Of a stretch of DNA of 64,000 bases, positions 1 to 9,915 are shown piece after piece. Position 1 is the stretch's first letter, and each line of letters begins with the position of its first letter. Source of the DNA: Clostridium sp. (GTDB lineage Bacteria; Bacillota; Clostridia; Clostridiales; Clostridiaceae). The notes beneath the pieces were generated by a model. That model did no database searches and was not told the DNA's origin. It saw nothing but the letters and a program-made list of their open reading frames with translations. Made by a program: the position numbers and the translations under genes. Where the stretch lies: the NCBI RefSeq assembly GCF_016650035.1, contig NZ_JAENWM010000007.1:1-64000 (forward strand). The letters are read 5' to 3'.

Positions 1-152
1 GCTTTTTTAAAATAATGTGTAAAAAAGTCTTTTTGTTATGCCTATAATTAATTTGAGTATAATTCGTTATCCAGATACATATTATTATTTCCTAAATGTG
101 GATATTGTTAATTATTGTTTTCCGACTATACTCTATTATATCTATTTACATT

Positions 153-1451
153 TTACCTCTTTTTGCTTAAACCAACAAGTATGCTAACTATTAAAGTTAC
201 CACTACTATTAATAAATAGCAACTAAACCTTTTTGTTCCACTTTCTACAATATCAATTTTAATTTTTTCTATTCTAATTAAATATCCATTTTTAGAATCT
301 AATGCTGTTAAACCATCAAAGAACTTAATACTAGATAAATAAGTACCTTGTTCAAAATTTATTTTTTCTTTAAGTGCACCCAAACTATTCAAACTATATA
401 TACTATTATCGTTCTTTTCATAGAAATATATACAATCTAAGTCTCCTAATATTCCTTTTGTATCAACTGCTAAACTCACTAAACTATCTACTGCTGTATG
501 TTGATAAATCGGTGCTGGTGGATTTGTTGTAGGGTGTTTATCTAAAATAAACGATATGGAACTGTTATTTAATCCTTTAAACTTAGGGGAACTAACTTCA
601 TCCCCACCCGTGTAATCTGGAAAACCATACCATGCATTTTTTTTAATCTGGTATATATAATCACTATCCCCTTTTACAGGCCTTAACCCTCTATCCTCAA
701 TACCTCCCACAGTAACCACTACTTTGCCCTCACTGTTAAAATCTATACCCTTCATATTCCTTATACCCCAAGCAAAATTTGCCTTTGCTCCGGTTTTTAA
801 ATTATAGATTATTATTGACGAATTCCCAGGCACATGTTCCGTAATAATTTGTCCTTTTGTATTCATAGTTTTATATGGAACAAATGCTCCAGTTTTTTCT
901 TTAGTAAAATTAATTCCTTTAACTGTTATTCCCTTTGGCGAAATATCATGATTTATAGGATAATCATCTAGCCACTGGTTATCAGGGCCTACTACCCCAG
1001 AATTTGTTGCCGCACCTATAGTAACAAATATATATTCCCCATAAATCTTAATCAAACTCTTATTATAATCTCCATAATTAGGTATGTCCTTAATTAGTTG
1101 TTTATCTTCTTTAGATATTAAATTATAAGAGTAGACTCCCGTCCCTGATGCATAATATAATATTTTATTGTTATAGTCTAAACTATTTATACTCAGTTTC
1201 TTATCTTCAAATATAGAATATGATTTACCTGCACTATCAATGCACTGTATACTGTCTTTGAAAGCTATATAGTAGTTTCCCTCTTTGTCCACAGTAAAAT
1301 CTACTGCTTCATTTAATCCCTTAAAAAGTATTTGTGACTTTATGCCTCCATCTTTTACTGTAATTTTATGTTCTGTAAAGTTTCCTTTCATTGAAAATAG
1401 TGCAAAAGCCATTGCGGCTAAAATAACTATAAATCCAATGGTCTTTTTCAT
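153..1451 (-). CDS. Membrane-anchored beta-propeller protein, glucose/sorbosone dehydrogenase-like
   Basis: 432 aa. An N-terminal hydrophobic segment (about residues 4-21) serves as signal or anchor, and a C-terminal segment (about 408-427) ends in GLSKKR, so the protein is probably exported and held at the membrane. The middle has repeated short beta-strand units (DFTVDKEGNYYIAF, GIDFNSEGKVVVTV, SLAVDTKG) as in six-bladed propellers. The stretch NAWYGFPDYTGGDEV strongly resembles the signature of PQQ-dependent glucose/sorbosone dehydrogenase-like proteins. No enzyme activity can be assigned, because many such propellers lack cofactor binding. The ATG start follows a purine-rich GGGGGGAAG. 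It is monocistronic and lies downstream of a hairpin that separates it from the ferritin-like gene. Confidence 0.6.
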   Translation of the reverse strand: MKKTIGFIVILAAMAFALFSMKGNFTEHKITVKDGGIKSQILFKGLNEAVDFTVDKEGNYYIAFKDSIQCIDSAGKSYSIFEDKKLSINSLDYNNKILYYASGTGVYSYNLISKEDKQLIKDIPNYGDYNKSLIKIYGEYIFVTIGAATNSGVVGPDNQWLDDYPINHDISPKGITVKGINFTKEKTGAFVPYKTMNTKGQIITEHVPGNSSIIIYNLKTGAKANFAWGIRNMKGIDFNSEGKVVVTVGGIEDRGLRPVKGDSDYIYQIKKNAWYGFPDYTGGDEVSSPKFKGLNNSSISFILDKHPTTNPPAPIYQHTAVDSLVSLAVDTKGILGDLDCIYFYEKNDNSIYSLNSLGALKEKINFEQGTYLSSIKFFDGLTALDSKNGYLIRIEKIKIDIVESGTKRFSCYLLIVVVTLIVSILVGLSKKR

Positions 1452-1471
1452 ACTTCCCCCCTAAATTATAA

Positions 1472-1509
1472 ATACTCTAATCTATGTATATTTACATAGA
1501 TTAGAGTAT
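1472..1509 (-). terminator. Perfect 17-bp hairpin between two minus-strand genes
   Basis: Positions 1472-1488 and 1493-1509 are perfectly complementary, with a 4-nt loop. It lies 18 nt after the stop of the ferritin-like gene and just before the propeller gene start. There is no clear T-run on either side, so it could be an intrinsic terminator of unusual type, an mRNA-end stabiliser or a protein-binding palindrome. Confidence 0.5.
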
Positions 1510-1527
1510 ATGTATTAATAAAAGTGG

Positions 1528-2085
1528 TTAATTGCTTTTAGCAATTTTTATATGGTCCCTTTCAACTTCTGATAGTGCAGTAAATACTTTTTCAACATTA
1601 AGATTAACTATTTTCTTTAAGTTTTTTTCATAAAACTGCGAAGCATGAATTTCTCTATCTTCTGCCAGTTTCATCAAGCTTTTGTCAGTCTTATGTTTAC
1701 TGTAATCTATATCGATAAGTTTAGGCAATTCTTTGAATCCACCTAGTTTCATGTGCACTATAGCATGCATCCGCTCAATCTTTGAAAGTGCTTCAAAAGT
1801 TTCTTTAACCTCTATACTACGTGCAAGCACAGCTGCTGATTTATAAAAATCCGAATTAAATATTTCAAGTTTCATAGCATGATCAATTATCAATAAAGTA
1901 CTAGGATCTAAACACCCAACAGGACCCTCAAATATTTCTTTGCTTTCGACTTTTATATACTTAGTATTTACACCACAAAATGGACAATATTTAATACATT
2001 CACTTTCGTTATCTTCAAGTAAGCCTTTACTATTTATATTGAAATTATTTATATTTATATCCATCCCACAAATCAAACATTTCAT
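1528..2085 (-). CDS. Ferritin-like diiron protein with N-terminal zinc ribbon (rubrerythrin-related)
   Basis: 185 aa. The N-terminus has a CLIC...CPFC arrangement (residues 3-6 and 34-37) typical of a rubredoxin-like or zinc-ribbon metal site. The rest is helical with E/H-rich motifs spaced as in ferritin-like four-helix bundles: EVKETFEALSKIERMHAIVHMKLGG and LAEDREIHASQFYEKNLKK...ALSEVERDHIKIA. Such proteins handle peroxide or iron in anaerobes. The order (metal knuckle first, ferritin fold second) is reversed relative to classical rubrerythrin, as in reverse rubrerythrins, but the knuckle here is more degenerate. Function is inferred from fold motifs only. Confidence 0.65.
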   Translation of the reverse strand: MKCLICGMDININNFNINSKGLLEDNESECIKYCPFCGVNTKYIKVESKEIFEGPVGCLDPSTLLIIDHAMKLEIFNSDFYKSAAVLARSIEVKETFEALSKIERMHAIVHMKLGGFKELPKLIDIDYSKHKTDKSLMKLAEDREIHASQFYEKNLKKIVNLNVEKVFTALSEVERDHIKIAKSN

Positions 2086-2300
2086 ATTTCTATTATACCC
2101 CCAGGTTTATTAGGTTAGGACAATCATTAATAAGAACATTTTAACACAAAAACTACCCCTAAGGAGAATTTTTTTATATAATTTATTTATTTTGAAAAAA
2201 TACAAGTTTTATCCGCCTTGTAGAATATAATCCAATCACTTCACATACAAATAATTAATAACTGCTATAGGTCAGTGTCAAGAACAAGGAGGATCCATCC

Positions 2301-3806
2301 ATGATAAAAGATAATTTCTATAGAGATTCAATAATACTCACAGTTTCAAATTTAGTTGGAGGTATACTTAGATTTATGTTTGCGATTCTACTTTCGAAAA
2401 AACTTGGAGCACAAGGTATGGGGCTTTATAGCCTTGTAATGCCTATCTATGATTTATTCATTTGTCTTATCTGTGGTGGAATGGTAACAGCTATTTCAAA
2501 AGAAGCCTCATCTTACTTTGGAATAAACGATTATGGCAATTTAAACAAAACCATACATACTGCCATTGTTTTTGATTTTATTTGGGCTATATTAATAGCT
2601 ATTTCAGTATTCATTTTATCACCTTTTATCAGTACATACATAATAAAAGACCAAAGGACATTATATTCTCTTTTAGTTATTTGCCCTGCTTTAATCTTTG
2701 TTGCACTTTCTTCTATATACAAAGGCTATTTCTATGGTATTTCAAATGTTAAAGTACCTGCAATAATAGATATAGTTGAAAAAACTGTAAGAATGATTAT
2801 ATTAGTTGGAATAATAAATTTCTTTACACTCAGAAATGTGACTTCTACTGTACCCGCTACTTACATCGCCTTATCCATTGGGGAATTTATAAGCTTTATT
2901 CTGTTATATGCCTTCTATAAAAAAAGTAAAAATAAATTCAAGGAGTACACTAAAAGGGCTGAAGGAAGAGCTCAACTCCTATTTAATGTTCTTGTCGTTT
3001 CTCTGCCACTATCCCTTAATGGTTTTTTAACTACCGCAATTTCTGCACTATCCACCTTAATTGTCCCTAGGCGACTAGTTTATGCAGGTCTTGAATATAC
3101 GGAAGTTCTAGCCTTAATCGGTAAATTCTCAGGCATGGCTATGAGCATCGTGTTTTTTCCATTTATTATTGTAATGTCTATGGCAACCATATTAACTCCC
3201 GACATTTCTAAAAGTATTAGTAAAAATGATTATCATGCACTAGAGGAAAGAGTTGCCGAAGTTATAAAAATTTCATTTTTGCTCGGCGCATCCACTCTAA
3301 TAATATGTTTATCTACTGGAGATTCCCTTGGAAAACTATTTTTCGACAGATATGACTTAGGCATCTACATACGTCTTGCTGCATTAAGCGCTCCATTCAT
3401 GTACATGGCTGGTTCAACTTTTGGAATACTAAATGGACTTGGTAAACAAAAAATAATTTTAATAAATTCTCTAATAACTTCTATTTTACAACTTGTGCTT
3501 CTATATATACTCTTAGGCATTTCGGGTATGAGTATTTTAGGATATGGAATAGCTCTCCTTGTAACCTCTATATTAAGCTTTATATTAAATATCATAGCAA
3601 TCAAAAAAAGTTGCTATCTACAGTTTTCAATGACAGAAATTATAATCAATGTTTGTCTTAGTATATTCATATACTTCATACTTAAAATTTTAGATAATAC
3701 TATACCTAATTCTATGTTTATCACTAAAAATATAGTAATCATTGTTACTGGGTTCTCCCTAATATTATTTTCTTTTATTCTTTCAAAAAATAGTAAACAA
3801 GTCTAA
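2301..3806 (+). CDS. spoVB: MATE-like lipid/polysaccharide flippase, SpoVB family
   Basis: 501 aa polytopic membrane protein with about 12-14 hydrophobic segments. The opening (YRDSIILTVSNLVGGILRFMFAILLSKKLGAQGMGLYSL) is typical of the SpoVB/MurJ branch of the MVF/MOP flippase superfamily. Members move lipid-linked cell wall or spore cortex precursors across the membrane. The ATG at 2301 follows AAGGAGG. It is convergent with a second flippase of the same superfamily (3857-5485). The assignment to SpoVB rather than another paralogue is an inference; family membership is firm. Confidence 0.75.
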   Translation: MIKDNFYRDSIILTVSNLVGGILRFMFAILLSKKLGAQGMGLYSLVMPIYDLFICLICGGMVTAISKEASSYFGINDYGNLNKTIHTAIVFDFIWAILIAISVFILSPFISTYIIKDQRTLYSLLVICPALIFVALSSIYKGYFYGISNVKVPAIIDIVEKTVRMIILVGIINFFTLRNVTSTVPATYIALSIGEFISFILLYAFYKKSKNKFKEYTKRAEGRAQLLFNVLVVSLPLSLNGFLTTAISALSTLIVPRRLVYAGLEYTEVLALIGKFSGMAMSIVFFPFIIVMSMATILTPDISKSISKNDYHALEERVAEVIKISFLLGASTLIICLSTGDSLGKLFFDRYDLGIYIRLAALSAPFMYMAGSTFGILNGLGKQKIILINSLITSILQLVLLYILLGISGMSILGYGIALLVTSILSFILNIIAIKKSCYLQFSMTEIIINVCLSIFIYFILKILDNTIPNSMFITKNIVIIVTGFSLILFSFILSKNSKQV

Positions 3807-3838
3807 TGCTCCCAAAAGCCTTGGACTTGTTTCTTTTA
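3795..3838 (+). terminator. Intrinsic terminator overlapping the flippase stop codon
   Basis: AAACAAGTC (3795-3803) pairs with GACTTGTTT (3824-3832), followed by a T-rich run. It lies between the convergent flippase genes. Confidence 0.6.
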
Positions 3839-3856
3839 CTAATCACATTTAATTTT

Positions 3857-5485
3857 TCATCTAATTCTTTTTAAAATAGATACAGGTATGAGTTTCGTAA
3901 TCTTACGTGGTAAACCTTCCAAATCTTCTTTAGTTATTCCACCTATAAGCACTAATACGAAGAAATAAGTTAATATAGCTAAAATCATAGAACTTGCTAT
4001 TGCCATAGCATTAGCAAAAAAACCTTCCTTTATAAAACTAAATACAAAATTAAAGTTAATATATATGAGTTTTACAACTATTGCCATAATACCTGATGCT
4101 ATTATGGGTTTAATGGCATGATTAGGCAGATTAATTTTAACCCTTAGTGTTTTGTTCATAGCACTATTGTTAAATATCAAAAGTATCGCAAAACTTACAC
4201 CACTAGCCATAACAGCTCCTAATACGTTAAATCTTGGAATGGCTACAAAAATATAATTAACAATTATTTTTCCCATTAACCCAAACACTGCATAAACGGT
4301 AACTAAATAAAGTTTCCCAAGACCTTGAAGAATTGAAGTTTGAATACTAACCACAGCCATAAGTATTATTACTCCTGACCCATATATAAGTAATCTTGTT
4401 ACATCAGAATCAAAGTGTAGTAGTTCTACTATAGGTTTAGCTAAAACTGCTAGTCCAACTGAGGATGGTACTGCCACTAAAAAACATAGCCTAAAAGCAT
4501 AATTAACCTTTCCCTTTACAGCTTTTTTATCCTTTAATGCCATTAAACTAGAAATAGAAGGCAAAATAGTTATTGCGAGTGCTGTAATAATGGCTATAGG
4601 TACATTTATTAATGTGGTATATTTAGTTAATACACCCCATAAAATTGTAACTTGACTTTTAGACATTCCAGAATCTATCATTCTAGATTTAACTAACCAT
4701 AAATCAATAAATAACCCCGCTTGCTGTATTCCTAAACATATTGTCATTGGAACGGCATAACTTAAAAGCCTTTTTATTATTTTTTTAGTGGTGAGTCTTT
4801 TTATATTTAATTTGTTATATCCTTTAGGAACTCTAAAAACTTTATTCTTTTTATAGGAATTAATCATATATATTACGGCAACTAACGCTCCAATAGTTGT
4901 ACCAATGGTTCCGCCTGCTGCACCTTGTGCCATTCCATATTTTATAAAATACGCTGCAAAAGCTAAGCTAAATATGGTATTTGCAATTTGTTCCAATACC
5001 TGCGATACAGCAGTAGGAGTCATATTTCCTCTTCCTTGGAAATACCCTCTATAAGCTGATAATATAGATGATATTAAAATAGTTGGAGCTAAGGCCATTA
5101 TTGCTAGCTTTGCATTGGCACTTTTAGTTATTATTGATAGGGGTCCTGCAAAAAGAAGCAATAACAAGGACATAACCAGTCCCAATATAAAAAGTAAAAA
5201 TCTAGCTATTTTAAACGTTCTTACTGCATCTTTGTAATTTTCTACAGCTATAAGTTCTGATATCATTTTAGAAATAGCAACTGGAATACCCGCATTTGTT
5301 AAAATATATACATACACAAATATAGGGTATGCAGATGCATATATACCATAGCCATCAGTTCCTAATATGTTATTTAAAAAAGGTACATAGAGTAAAGATA
5401 AAAGCTTAACCATAAAACTTGCTACAGATAATATGGCAAAGCCTTTTGAGGTAGACTGTTTATTTAAATTCACTTTTTCGCTCAT
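3857..5485 (-). CDS. Polysaccharide biosynthesis flippase, MurJ/YtgP-SpoVB family
   Basis: 542 aa polytopic membrane protein. The N-terminus (KGFAILSVASFMVKLLSLLYVPFLNNILGTDGYGIYASAYPIFVYVYILTNAGIPVAISKM) closely fits the YtgP/MurJ-type subgroup of the oligosaccharidyl-lipid flippase family, and the motif YRGYFQGRGNMTPTAVSQ is characteristic. It probably flips lipid II or a related undecaprenyl-linked substrate. The start is supported by AAGGTGATG upstream. It lies 34 nt downstream of the pseudouridine synthase gene and is probably cotranscribed with it. Confidence 0.8.
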   Translation of the reverse strand: MSEKVNLNKQSTSKGFAILSVASFMVKLLSLLYVPFLNNILGTDGYGIYASAYPIFVYVYILTNAGIPVAISKMISELIAVENYKDAVRTFKIARFLLFILGLVMSLLLLLFAGPLSIITKSANAKLAIMALAPTILISSILSAYRGYFQGRGNMTPTAVSQVLEQIANTIFSLAFAAYFIKYGMAQGAAGGTIGTTIGALVAVIYMINSYKKNKVFRVPKGYNKLNIKRLTTKKIIKRLLSYAVPMTICLGIQQAGLFIDLWLVKSRMIDSGMSKSQVTILWGVLTKYTTLINVPIAIITALAITILPSISSLMALKDKKAVKGKVNYAFRLCFLVAVPSSVGLAVLAKPIVELLHFDSDVTRLLIYGSGVIILMAVVSIQTSILQGLGKLYLVTVYAVFGLMGKIIVNYIFVAIPRFNVLGAVMASGVSFAILLIFNNSAMNKTLRVKINLPNHAIKPIIASGIMAIVVKLIYINFNFVFSFIKEGFFANAMAIASSMILAILTYFFVLVLIGGITKEDLEGLPRKITKLIPVSILKRIR

Positions 5486-5519
5486 TAAATCATCACCTTC
5501 GGTGCTTTAAAACCACCCT

Positions 5520-6473
5520 CTAAAATTTAAATACATCCTTTTTAATCTTTTTAAGTACTGGAGGTAAACTTTCCGCAATGGTTTTGTTTTCCATATAAGC
5601 TAGTTCCTCTGGGCAATTCTTAAATATTGTCTTATATGCATATAAAAATTGATAATCTAAACCATATTTGTTTTGGAAGAAACTATTCATCTTTTTCTCA
5701 CCATATTTTGGATCACCAACAATAGGGTTTCCTAAATGGCTTAAATGAGCACGTAGCTGATGGCTTCTACCTGTTATAAGATTAATATCTACTAGTGAGA
5801 ATGTACCACAACTTTCTATATTTTTAACTTCCATGGCTATTCTTTTTGTATTAGGCATCTTTGTGTCGAATACCTCTGAGATGTTTGCATCCTCGTCTTT
5901 GCGTATATACCCTTCATAAACACCGTCTTTTATTCTGTTTCTTACTAGTGCCATGTAATATTTCTCAACACTTCTTTCTCTTACCATTTCATTTAAAAGT
6001 TTAAGAGAGTTAAAGTTTTTACCAAACATAACTATACCTGAAGTATTTCTGTCTAGCCTATTACAAGGTGCTGGTGTAAAGGTTATTTCATTTTCAGGCC
6101 TATAGTCTCCCTTGTCAAACAAATAAGAAAGAACATAATCCACTAAAGTAGCTTCTCCACCCTTTTTGTCAGAATGAACTAAAACTCCCGGCCATTTTTC
6201 CACCATTAATATATTAGCATCCTCAAATGTTATTTTTAGATTATTATCAATTCTAATAAACTCTTCTTTTTTAAACTCACTGGTAATATATTTTGTTTCA
6301 ACTATATCACCTTGTACTAAAGAATGTTTTTCCTTGATTTTATTACCATTAACCCTAATATCACCTTTTCTAAAAGCCTTATATATTTTACTTAGTGGTA
6401 CATCACCTAGTACTTTTCTCATGAATTTATCTGTTCTTTGTCCTGCTTCATTTGCTCCGATCTCTATCCTCAT
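5520..6473 (-). CDS. RluA-family 23S rRNA/tRNA pseudouridine synthase with S4 domain
   Basis: 317 aa. An S4 RNA-binding domain (about residues 12-75: QRTDKFMRKVLGDVPLSKIYKAFRKGDIRVNG) is followed by the RluA catalytic domain. The catalytic motif is NRLDRNTSGIVMFGK, where Asp is the expected nucleophile; the usual H of HRLD is N here. A later motif, TGRSHQLRAHLSHLGNPIVGDPKYG, is diagnostic. It isomerises uridine in structured RNA; RluC/RluD-like specificity cannot be read from the sequence. The ATG has an AGGAGG site 6 nt upstream. Confidence 0.9.
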   Translation of the reverse strand: MRIEIGANEAGQRTDKFMRKVLGDVPLSKIYKAFRKGDIRVNGNKIKEKHSLVQGDIVETKYITSEFKKEEFIRIDNNLKITFEDANILMVEKWPGVLVHSDKKGGEATLVDYVLSYLFDKGDYRPENEITFTPAPCNRLDRNTSGIVMFGKNFNSLKLLNEMVRERSVEKYYMALVRNRIKDGVYEGYIRKDEDANISEVFDTKMPNTKRIAMEVKNIESCGTFSLVDINLITGRSHQLRAHLSHLGNPIVGDPKYGEKKMNSFFQNKYGLDYQFLYAYKTIFKNCPEELAYMENKTIAESLPPVLKKIKKDVFKF

Positions 6474-6595
6474 ATGTTTCCTCCTATGTTTCTATATATA
6501 ATGACGTATTCCGCTTATAATCCAATCTATTTTATAATAAATTACCTTACACTTTTCAAAAAATCACATCAAGCTTCAATTATATACTAATTTCG

Positions 6596-7768
6596 TTACA
6601 AATCCAATAGGAATTCATAAGCTAACTTGCATTGCATAGCTACTCCTATGGATAAACAGCTCTCATCTATATCAAATAAAGTTCCATGAGCAGGATGAAC
6701 TATACCTTTTTCTACATTTCCACTTCCTAAAAAATAAAATAACGACGGCCTTTCCAAAGAAAAATAAGAAAAACTTTCTCCTCCCATAGTAGGATGATCT
6801 AATTTATAAACATTATCCGCTCCTATGACTTCACTTGCCAAAGTTTCAAACATTCCTGCCAGCTTATCATTATTATAAAGACAAGGATAGCTTTCCACAA
6901 TATTAATTTCACATTTTCCTCTCATAGATGTAACTATGCCTTCTACTACCTGAATTAATCTAGTCTTTATATACTCCCTATTCTCACTGCTGGTAGTTCT
7001 GATAATTCCAGATATTATAACTTCTTCCGGTATAATATTTTCAGCTGTGCCTCCATGAATGGATCCTATAGTCAGTACTGCAGGATCTGTAGGCGAAATT
7101 TCCCTGCTTATAATATTTTGAAGGGAAGTAATAACACTACTAGCAATTACAATAGGATCAATAGTCATATGTGGACTTGCACCATGTCCTCCCTTACCTA
7201 TTATTTTTATTGTAAATGGATTCGATGCTGCATAGGCTACCCCTCTTTTTAAACCAACTGTTCCTGCTTCTAACCACTCTTCTACATGGAGCCCAAAAAC
7301 AGCATCCACCTTAGGCTCTTCAAGCACTCCCTCTTTAATCATAACCCTTGAGCCACCAGTAGTTTCTTCAGCTGGTTCAAAAAAAAGTTTAATATTACCT
7401 GGGATTTTCTCTTTCATACTATTTAATATTTTGGCCGCACCTAGAAGTATAGTTGTATGAGCGTCATGTCCACAAGCATGCATTTTACCTTTAACTGTAG
7501 AGGAATAATCGCATATCTTCTTATCGTCTAATGGAAGTGCATCCATATCTGCTCTTAAAGCAACAGTCTTTTCGCCCTTACCACGAATAATAGCACAAAT
7601 TCCCGTTCCTGCTACCTCATAATATTCAATGCCTTCCGCTGCTAAAAAGTCTTTTACCTTTTGGGAAGTTCTAAATAAATCAAAGCCTAGTTCTGGATTC
7701 TTATGAAGGTCCCGTCTTATATCTACTAATTGACTATGAATATTTTCTGCCATCTCTAAAAAATTCAC
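6596..7768 (-). CDS. M20-family metal-dependent amidohydrolase (hippurate hydrolase/N-acyl amino acid deacylase type)
   Basis: About 390 aa from the GTG at 7768. I prefer this start to an in-frame GTG 18 nt upstream because AGAGGTG lies at proper spacing before 7768. Metal and catalytic motifs are present: RADMDALPL, HACGHDAHT, PAEETTGG, GLHVEEW, MGGESFSYF and HPAHG. The family hydrolyses amide bonds of N-acyl amino acids or peptides such as N-acetyl-diaminopimelate or hippurate; the substrate is not decidable here. It lies 43 nt after the FtsA-like gene and is probably in the same transcript. Confidence 0.85.
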   Translation of the reverse strand: MNFLEMAENIHSQLVDIRRDLHKNPELGFDLFRTSQKVKDFLAAEGIEYYEVAGTGICAIIRGKGEKTVALRADMDALPLDDKKICDYSSTVKGKMHACGHDAHTTILLGAAKILNSMKEKIPGNIKLFFEPAEETTGGSRVMIKEGVLEEPKVDAVFGLHVEEWLEAGTVGLKRGVAYAASNPFTIKIIGKGGHGASPHMTIDPIVIASSVITSLQNIISREISPTDPAVLTIGSIHGGTAENIIPEEVIISGIIRTTSSENREYIKTRLIQVVEGIVTSMRGKCEINIVESYPCLYNNDKLAGMFETLASEVIGADNVYKLDHPTMGGESFSYFSLERPSLFYFLGSGNVEKGIVHPAHGTLFDIDESCLSIGVAMQCKLAYEFLLDL

Positions 7769-7811
7769 GTTTACACACCTCTCCACTTATTAATATCCTA
7801 AAAAACTATTA

Positions 7812-9821
7812 CTAGTTATCCCAATATATTCGGATTATATCTCCACTATTTAGTGGCTGATAATAACTAGCTTTACTATCATTTAGCGTCAGTATTAGAT
7901 TTCCATTTGATTTAGACAAATCAAAGTCTACATAATCAAATATGTCCACAAAAATATATTTTTCCTTATTTTTAAGAGTTATGATTTTTTTATTAACCTC
8001 CACTACAAGCTCTTTTAATCCTACATCTGATTTATTATGTGCATCTTTAACCTGAACATATTCATTAGTATTTTCCTTTTTTAAAGTTACACTATATATT
8101 CTATCTCCTTCTTTAATAACGTAATCCTTCTGCAGTTCTTTATTATTCATCATAAAAGTTAGAGTACTTTCTTTATTTCCATAATATTTTATATATTCCT
8201 GAATTGTAACTGGGAATTCTATATTTATATCATCATTTTCTTTAATTAGTGAATTTATAAGAGCTCTTTTTCCATTTATGAATGTTACAGGCTCCATATT
8301 TCTTATTTTATCATCAAAATAAAAACTCACAGCTTGAATGTTCTTTACAAAATCAGTAATCTTAGGTTCAGCTTTTTTTCCATCGATGCTGAAAGAAACA
8401 TCGATAATGTCCCCCTCTACAACTTCGGAATCAATATTTGCGATGGAGCTATTTATCTTTATTTCCGCCCCTTTAGCTAAGCTACCAAAGGACACTCGTT
8501 TTATACCATCAACTGTAAATCTAATATTCTTACCGTTCTTACCAATTAATATCTTAGGATTTATACCTTCTTGCACCATTACGTCCATAACAGTATGTTT
8601 ATGTGCATTAAATAGGCTTATAATTTTATCATTTATTGTGACATCAACAAAATCATTTCCTAATCTCTTTACTGATATAAGTGCTATACCTAAAACTGTA
8701 ACCCCAATGCTTCCAAGACTAGCATCACATATACATTCAACTACTGCGTCTCGTCCCTTAATAGCAACCCTTTGTAGTGGCAGATTTAATATTTTAGCAA
8801 TGTTCTCTCTAATAAAAGGAGTATGTGCTCCCCCTCCTACTAGAAATACAGCATTAGGAGATTTCCCTCCATTTAATTCAATTATCTTATTCCCAACTTG
8901 TTCTGCAATCTTCATAACTATAGGGTTAATTATTTTCAATACTTCCTCAGGCTCTATTTCATTTTCAAGACCTAACACATCTATAAATACAATTTTTTCT
9001 TTTCCACTGCACTGCTTTTTAATACTCTCCGCGGCATTAAAATCAACTAAATATGATTGTGCTACTACTTCAGTTACTTCGTCCCCAGCCATTGGTACCA
9101 TACCATATGCACTTATACTGTCTTTACTACTAATAGCAATATCCGCAGTGCCTGCACCAATATCAACTAATGCTAAATTTAGAAGTCGTAAATTCTGTGG
9201 TACTGCAGCTTCCATAGCTGCTATTGGTTCTAAAGTTAAGCTTACAACGGAAAGCTCCGCCTTACTCATAACAGCATAAAGGCTATCAACAACTGAGCGT
9301 GGAAGGAATGTAGCAATTATATCAACCGCAATATTTTCTCCTTTGTGAGCATTCAGATTTGAAATTACATAACCATTTAAATAGTAATTTTTAACACTGT
9401 AGCCTACACAATAAAGCTTACCTTGTGTAGATTTAACAACTTCATCCTCTGCCATTTTAACCGCGGTAATCTCCAAACTTCTAATAGCTTCTCTATTAAT
9501 TTCCTTATCTCCATCTATTTCTATTTCAGCCTTTGTTGTAGTTGTTCTTAAAAACCTTCCCGCAGCAGCAATAGCTACTTTAGTTAAGGAAATATTTAAG
9601 TTACTCTCCAATTCATTTTTTACCTTTTTCACTCCACTAGCTACGGAGTCAATATCATGAATTTGACCATCAATCATAGCCCTATCCTCATGTTCTATAT
9701 AACTTTCGGAAAGAACCTTAAATTTCTTCTCTGATATTACTCCAACTGTCCCTATAATGGACCTTGTTCCTATATCTAAAGCAAATATTAGTCCCTCTTT
9801 ATTAACATTTGTGATATCCAT
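7812..9821 (-). CDS. Long FtsA-like ASKHA ATPase with C-terminal beta-grasp-like repeats
   Basis: 669 aa. Residues about 9-390 form an actin-like ATPase domain with an FtsA-type insertion: LIFALDIGTRSIIGTVG (phosphate 1), LALVDIGAGTADIAI (phosphate 2) and VFLVGGGAHTPFIRENIA (adenosine motif). The last 280 residues contain repeated units such as VTINDKIISLFNAHKHTVMDVM and KIITLKNKEKYIFVDIFDYVDFD...SGDIIRIYW, which look like tandem beta-grasp domains. Ordinary FtsA is about 420 aa and ends in a membrane helix; that helix is absent here. It is therefore more likely an FtsA paralogue found in clostridia than the division FtsA. The ATG has GAGGAAGAGG upstream. Confidence 0.75.
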   Translation of the reverse strand: MDITNVNKEGLIFALDIGTRSIIGTVGVISEKKFKVLSESYIEHEDRAMIDGQIHDIDSVASGVKKVKNELESNLNISLTKVAIAAAGRFLRTTTTKAEIEIDGDKEINREAIRSLEITAVKMAEDEVVKSTQGKLYCVGYSVKNYYLNGYVISNLNAHKGENIAVDIIATFLPRSVVDSLYAVMSKAELSVVSLTLEPIAAMEAAVPQNLRLLNLALVDIGAGTADIAISSKDSISAYGMVPMAGDEVTEVVAQSYLVDFNAAESIKKQCSGKEKIVFIDVLGLENEIEPEEVLKIINPIVMKIAEQVGNKIIELNGGKSPNAVFLVGGGAHTPFIRENIAKILNLPLQRVAIKGRDAVVECICDASLGSIGVTVLGIALISVKRLGNDFVDVTINDKIISLFNAHKHTVMDVMVQEGINPKILIGKNGKNIRFTVDGIKRVSFGSLAKGAEIKINSSIANIDSEVVEGDIIDVSFSIDGKKAEPKITDFVKNIQAVSFYFDDKIRNMEPVTFINGKRALINSLIKENDDINIEFPVTIQEYIKYYGNKESTLTFMMNNKELQKDYVIKEGDRIYSVTLKKENTNEYVQVKDAHNKSDVGLKELVVEVNKKIITLKNKEKYIFVDIFDYVDFDLSKSNGNLILTLNDSKASYYQPLNSGDIIRIYWDN

Positions 9822-9845
9822 TTTTATACCTCTTCCTCACAAAAT

Positions 9846-9878
9846 ACTAAGCTCATATTAATAAAATATGAGCTTAGT
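9846..9878 (-). terminator. Hairpin terminator after the 99-aa gene
   Basis: ACTAAGCTCATATT (9846-9859) pairs with AATATGAGCTTAGT (9865-9878), a 14-bp perfect stem with a 5-nt loop. On the minus strand it is followed by an ATTTTGTG stretch, so the T-run is short. Confidence 0.5.
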
Positions 9879-9915
9879 AAAATTATATAACATTATATTG
9901 CAATATTCAACAAAA

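Noticed and set aside
8338-9279. 313-codon open frame antisense to the FtsA-like gene
   Set aside because: It mirrors a conserved gene on the other strand, has low-complexity Ser/Ile/Pro content and no ribosome site.
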